Shown here piece by piece: positions 59,751-64,000 of a DNA stretch of 64,000 nucleotides. The first letter of the stretch is position 1; every line of letters starts with the position of its first letter. The notes beneath the pieces are model-generated. The model ran no database searches and was not told where the DNA came from. It was given only the letters and a program-made list of their open reading frames with translations. The translations under genes and the position numbers were made by a program. The stretch lies in the NCBI GenBank assembly GCA_937957915.1, contig CALGNZ010000022.1, forward strand, positions 1-64,000. The letters run 5' to 3'. This DNA is from an uncultured Granulosicoccaceae bacterium (GTDB taxonomy: Bacteria > Pseudomonadota > Gammaproteobacteria > Granulosicoccales > Granulosicoccaceae).

Positions 59751-60287
59751 TTAGTTGTTCCAGACTGCTGCGTTTTCCTCTTCGACTACGGTACAGAAAT
59801 CTTCTGTTTCCATTGAGGTGAAACGCACCAGGGTGGCAGAGGCGGCATACCAGTATTCTGTGACAACCAGAGGTACTCGCTCACTCAGTTCCGGGAATTC
59901 TCTTGTTGCGTCGGGTTCGCCGATATTGGATCGGTAATCCGAAAATTTTTCTGAGCAAGGGTGGTTGTATTCGTGGCTGTCGGAGATTGAATCACCGTCG
60001 CTGTCCAAATCGAGGTAGTTGGGCACCCCGTCGTTGTCGATATCGCCTGTGCCCTCGACAGCATCGGAAACGCCATCTCCGTCTGTGTCTGCGGTATCGC
60101 TGTCGCTTTGAACAACACCGGAGTTATCGTTGGCTGCTGCGATTGTAGGTTCGGTAGTGCCGGGTTGCTGCTGTTCGTTGTCACCTGAGCTACCGCAGGC
60201 AGTTAGTGACAAGAGCAGGCAGGCGGACAACAATTTCAGTTTTGGCTTAAACAACGCTTTCTCCAAATTTCTGGCTAAAACTGACAT
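59751..60287 (-). CDS. Lipoprotein with thrombospondin type 3-like Asp-rich motifs
   Basis: Lipobox [46 protein letters not shown]; start Met 60287 suggested. Confidence 0.78.
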   Translation of the reverse strand: MSVLARNLEKALFKPKLKLLSACLLLSLTACGSSGDNEQQQPGTTEPTIAAANDNSGVVQSDSDTADTDGDGVSDAVEGTGDIDNDGVPNYLDLDSDGDSISDSHEYNHPCSEKFSDYRSNIGEPDATREFPELSERVPLVVTEYWYAASATLVRFTSMETEDFCTVVEEENAAVWNN

Positions 60288-60416
60288 AGCATTGACTACG
60301 GCAGCTATCATGAATCTAAGGGTTTACACGGGCAAATCCGGTTTGGCGCCGTATCAGCCAGTAATGCAAGTGGCATTCCTTTCAACGCACCAGCTCGACA
60401 CAGGAGATATGTAACA

Positions 60417-61271
60417 ATTCGCTACTTAAATGCTTTTTCTGCACTCGCAATAATTGTCGCTTTTTCAATTGGTGCCGGTATTGGAAGCGGGCTCGGATAC
60501 AGGATGGGGTCGAGTCAGATTGCGGTATACAGTAATGAGGTTGCTCCGCATCAACACGCCGAGTTTTCAGAATCTGTTCCCGCTGTTGTTCCGGCTGAGA
60601 AGTCAGACCAGAACGACGCGCAAGCCCCGTTTTCTTTGAGCACGTTTGATAAAAAGCTCTCCGATATCGAGCGTAGGCTGGCTTCTCTGGAGATAGATCG
60701 TCTCGAGAGTACGCCACCAGATTCAAGCGAATCCGTTAGAGGTCCGCAGGACCTGCCGCGGTCTGGCGATCAGTTGCAAAATCAGCTACGACGCGCAGGA
60801 TTTTCTGACAGTGAGGTCGGTGTCATATCTGCCACTCGTGACGAGCTTCGGCTGAGACGTTTGCAGCTTAGAGATACCGCAATTCGAGAGGGCTGGTTTA
60901 GAACTGATACCTGGGACTCACAGGTCCGCGAACTTGACAGTGATTCAGAGTTGCGAAAAACGCTCGGCGATCAGCGTTTCGATGACTACCTTCTGGCAAC
61001 CGGGCGGAACAATCGAGTCAAAATTGATGAATTAATGACTGGCTCAGTCGCGGAGCAGGCAGGGTTGCTGGCAGGTGATTTGATACATCGATATGCTGAT
61101 GTACGTGTTTTTAATAGTAGTGAGTTACGTAGTCTTACAACTGCTGGCCAGGCTGGTGCAAGCACAGCGCTGGTAGTACTCCGAAATGGAGAATTGGTCG
61201 ACCTGACCGTGCCTCGTGGGCCATTAGGAGTAATGATCTCTGGCGCGGCGATTAACAACACCGATCAGTGA
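60417..61271 (+). CDS. PDZ-domain protein with N-terminal TM anchor (start codon unresolved)
   Basis: LMTGSVAEQAGLLAGDLIHRYADVRVFNSSELRSLTTAGQAGASTALVVLRNGELVDLTVPRGPLGV; TM AFSALAIIVAFSIGAGIGSGLGY lies upstream of first in-frame ATG at 60504. Confidence 0.75.
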   Translation: MRYLNAFSALAIIVAFSIGAGIGSGLGYRMGSSQIAVYSNEVAPHQHAEFSESVPAVVPAEKSDQNDAQAPFSLSTFDKKLSDIERRLASLEIDRLESTPPDSSESVRGPQDLPRSGDQLQNQLRRAGFSDSEVGVISATRDELRLRRLQLRDTAIREGWFRTDTWDSQVRELDSDSELRKTLGDQRFDDYLLATGRNNRVKIDELMTGSVAEQAGLLAGDLIHRYADVRVFNSSELRSLTTAGQAGASTALVVLRNGELVDLTVPRGPLGVMISGAAINNTDQ

Positions 61272-61328
61272 TAAAGAAAACGGAAGTAAAACCCTGCGAT
61301 GGGGTTAGTGCCTGGGAATGTATTAAAA

Positions 61329-61351
61329 CGCCCGGTCTGATCGACCGGGCG
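61329..61351 (-). terminator. Rho-independent terminator for the minus-strand small protein gene
   Basis: Minus-strand reading CGCCCGGTC-GATCA-GACCGGGCG followed by TTTTAATA. Confidence 0.8.
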
Positions 61352-61371
61352 CAACTCGTTGATACGCGGGG

Positions 61372-61608
61372 CTAGTTGGTAGCCTTTTTCCGATCTTGCT
61401 CAAGTTCTGCGAGTAAGTCAGGTTCAGCTTTGTGACCTTCATTTTCAACCAGTGATTGTTGCGCCTGGTTGTGACTGTCAAGCTCAGTGACCTTCTGGTT
61501 CGCATCCATATAGGGACACGCAGATACGCCGCTGGCAGCCAATAACAAAGCACCCGTCGCTACAGTGAGTATAGATTTCAAGATCACCTCCTTTTTATAT
61601 CCGCCCAA
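61372..61608 (-). CDS. Small exported/lipoprotein-like protein
   Basis: Signal-like ILKSILTVATGALLLAASGVSAC; terminator directly downstream. Confidence 0.6.
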   Translation of the reverse strand: MGGYKKEVILKSILTVATGALLLAASGVSACPYMDANQKVTELDSHNQAQQSLVENEGHKAEPDLLAELEQDRKKATN

Positions 61609-62318
61609 GGGACTTTATTACTCGCATATTTGGAGCCACATTGCAAACAGCTTTGCACCTGATATGCTGGTTTTTTCAAGCGAAATGATGCCGACCCCTG
61701 GACTCATATGGAAAAATTAGTCAGTTGCCTTTCAGAATCTCAGTGGCAGTTTGAGGGATAAGGCTTTTAGTGGGTTCACGGTAGGGAGTGTCGTCAGCGT
61801 AAACAGCCGTGCGTAAAGTCATGTGGCCTAAAGCCTTGAAGCTGGATCGAAGCCGCAGGATCAGCCAGTGCGTGAAATGCCGCTGGTACTTAAAGCATGC
61901 GCCCGAAGATGAAGCAGAAGTTGTCCTTTGCTTCAAGAAAGTTGCTTGCCAGGCCTGGCGCGACAGTTTTACTATCGCATGCAAAGTGGCCTGTGTTGCT
62001 GGTTATGCAGGCAGGATTCACTACTACGCCGTAACATCAGGAGCCGGTTGTCCTTGCAGCCTTCTTTATGAAGTGCTGTCGGGTAGTTTAGCCTCATCAT
62101 ACAGGTTTACCTGTTTGATATAGCGCTGAGGAATGGATAGCTAACAATGGTTAGGGAGATCAGTTTTTTTTGAACCGAATTTAATAGCTGCCGCTACCAC
62201 TAATAACATCGGGGTGATGCGGGCAATGGAATGTCCAGCTTGTGTCCCTATCAGGCCGGGTTAATGTCCCGGAACTAATAGTGATTTTGCTCGATGGGTA
62301 AAGCAACAGGAGTTCGTT

Positions 62319-62627
62319 GTGAGCGCACGTAAACAAGGAAAAGTTAAGTGGTTCAATACCGAAAAGGGATATGGATTTATCCTGAGTCCGGAGGGTGAAG
62401 ATGTATTCGTCCACTACAGAGCCATCATGTTCGACGGGTTCAAGAAGCTGCGTGAAGGGGAAACTGTCTCTTACCTGCAGGTAAAAAGTGATAAGGGATG
62501 GCAGGCGGCAGAAGTTGAGGCAGTGTCATCCGGGTCGACTGAAGACGGCGATGACCAACCTGACAGGCAAGCCATTGATGATCACGACCATGGTCACATT
62601 GGTGATCAGGATCAGGATCAGGAATAG
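62319..62627 (+). CDS. Cold-shock (CspA-family) protein with acidic/His C-terminal extension
   Basis: [30 protein letters not shown] (RNP1/RNP2); tail [19 protein letters not shown] start. Confidence 0.92.
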   Translation: MSARKQGKVKWFNTEKGYGFILSPEGEDVFVHYRAIMFDGFKKLREGETVSYLQVKSDKGWQAAEVEAVSSGSTEDGDDQPDRQAIDDHDHGHIGDQDQDQE

Positions 62628-63196
62628 CCTTGCTGGCAATTCAGCGCTTGTCCGCTGAGTATGAATGTGAGATCGAGTCGATATGGCCGATGGTCGTTAT
62701 TGCAGTTGGGCGATAGTGCATTTGGTCGATAGTGCAGTTCGCTGCTGCACCTGATCCACAGCAGCAGTGGTTTTTAAATTCCGGTGCGGGCGACCTTTTC
62801 CTGTTAGCCGTTGACACGTTAGTCGAATTTTTCGAGTAGTAGAGATCGTTGGTTGCGACCTTCTTAATTTAGAGGCGCACGGCCAGCTGCAAACCTGACA
62901 TTTTCGATATCCCGCACGCAAGCCATGCAATTTTCCTGGGCTCCTTTGGTTCCTAACTGGAAATTTCTACCTGGAAAATCTGTATTCCCATCCAGTGTAA
63001 TTCCGAAAAATATTGCTCCCGTGCTCCGCTGCACTGCCAGAGTGACAGCAGACCAAAAACTCACTCCAGCTTTTACAGTTAACGGCACTGTGCGCTGCAT
63101 CACATTGTTGAGTTGCGGTTCGTCATTCATCGGAAAACTCAAGAAGTCTCTCCCCTCAAAGCGCTGAAACAGGTTTTTTTAACCTCTTTTGTTGAT

Positions 63197-63229
63197 TTAA
63201 TTGGCGAATTCGAGAATTCCGCCAATTAA
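63197..63229. repeat. Imperfect 15-bp palindrome
   Basis: TTAATTGGCGAATTC-GA-GAATTC(C)GCCAATTAA with one bulged C. Confidence 0.7.
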
Positions 63230-63379
63230 GCGTAGACCGCTGGCAACTTCTTTCATTACCATACGGAAGTATGGAGCCAAGGAATCCAATCTTGGGGTGC
63301 TGATTTACAGATCACCTTCTGTTGAAACTGATTCCTTTGCATTCACCACCACAGTCTGTGATCGAAAGAGTGACGATAA

Positions 63380-64000
63380 ATGACCAGAGTTCAATATGTA
63401 TTTACGCTGATGCTGTTGGTGGGAAGCTCAAGCGTATTAGCAGAGCAGTGCGGTTGGCCAGAGAGTGATGCGCTGGAAACTGTTGTGAGAGTTACCAGTG
63501 ACGATGGAAGTCATGCCAGTGGCGTTGTGATTGATCACAATACCGTGTTGACTGCAGCCCATGCCGTCGATGAGCACTTTCAGTCTTATATTATCGTCGG
63601 TGAGGATATTCGCAGCGCCAGTATTGCACTAATTGATCGGTCGCGAGATTTGGCCATTCTTCAGGTTGAAACCGGCGCAATTCGCCCCATCAAACTAGGC
63701 GCTCAGGATTTGTCTGTCAGCTCCAGGGTGTGGGCTGTTGGTTTTCCGCGCGCAGAATCCAAAACGACATCATCCGGATCATTCAAGGTCAAGGCCGAAA
63801 CAGATGGGGCATTACATACCACGGCACCAATAGATTCCGGACAGTCCGGAGGCGGTCTGATTAGTTGTGAGGCTGGTCGGCATGTGCTTGCTGGAATGTT
63901 GAGAGGGTTTGCAGCCTACGTAAACGGAGATAGTTACGTAAAAATAAAAAACCATTCAGTGTCTGTGGCTTCTGCTGAAATCCGCAACTTTATGGAGCAA
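63380..64000 (+). CDS. Trypsin-like serine protease, truncated by the window end
   Basis: Manual translation MTRVQYVFTLMLLVGSSSVLAEQCGW...VLTAAHAV...RDLAIL...DSGQSGGGL gives signal peptide and His/Asp/Ser triad; absent from ORF track because no stop in window. Confidence 0.85.
   Translation, partial: MTRVQYVFTLMLLVGSSSVLAEQCGWPESDALETVVRVTSDDGSHASGVVIDHNTVLTAAHAVDEHFQSYIIVGEDIRSASIALIDRSRDLAILQVETGAIRPIKLGAQDLSVSSRVWAVGFPRAESKTTSSGSFKVKAETDGALHTTAPIDSGQSGGGLISCEAGRHVLAGMLRGFAAYVNGDSYVKIKNHSVSVASAEIRNFMEQ

Noticed and set aside
61809-62123. 104-aa plus ORF between the small lipoprotein and cold-shock genes
   Set aside because: No recognisable motif, no clear RBS, overlapped by an equally weak minus ORF (61721..61984)
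62864-63142. 92-aa minus ORF before the serine protease
   Set aside because: No family resemblance and overlaps a competing plus ORF (62925..63167)
1-64000. tRNA, rRNA, CRISPR, transposase, integrase or phage genes
   Set aside because: Looked for and none recognised by eye; a tRNAscan/Infernal run would be needed to exclude small RNAs

Overview
This looks like a gammaproteobacterial-type chromosomal window. It is almost entirely protein coding; I saw no tRNA, rRNA, CRISPR array or transposase. Main blocks, left to right: (1) LOG-family protein, polA, a Cys/Met PLP enzyme and a RimB-like/RimK fusion; (2) a truncated heparinase II/III N-terminal-like protein next to a MoxR/DUF58/TgpA-transglutaminase operon; (3) a tungsten aldehyde:ferredoxin oxidoreductase (AOR) cluster: dual-specificity-like phosphatase, 4Fe-4S protein, AOR, FAD oxidoreductase, MoaD-like, small GGG-ended protein, MoaA, small hypothetical; (4) an exopolysaccharide locus (Wza, Wzc, O-antigen ligase/Wzy, PssD/PssE, three glycosyltransferases, flippase); (5) housekeeping genes (trpS, engB, cytochrome c4, dsbA); (6) cell-envelope genes (BON/OmpA, coiled-coil, LprI-like, XdhC-like, OmpA plus a 1153-aa Ig/thrombospondin-type-3 protein with a candidate C-terminal sorting signal, and a two-component system); (7) DUF3581, a membrane protein, a DUF882 protein, a ProQ/FinO-domain protein and a 213-aa orphan fragment of a type II topoisomerase B subunit (TOPRIM plus degenerate QRYKG region, no ATPase); (8) an orphan PilY1-like protein whose VWA domain is split by two tandem beta-sandwich-like repeats, SCO1, a lipoprotein, a PDZ protein without a normal start codon, a cold-shock protein and a truncated-by-window serine protease. 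The strongest candidate for something undescribed is the orphan mini-GyrB/ParE protein next to the ProQ/FinO-domain gene (52754..53944). All calls come from reading motifs in the translations; no database search was run.
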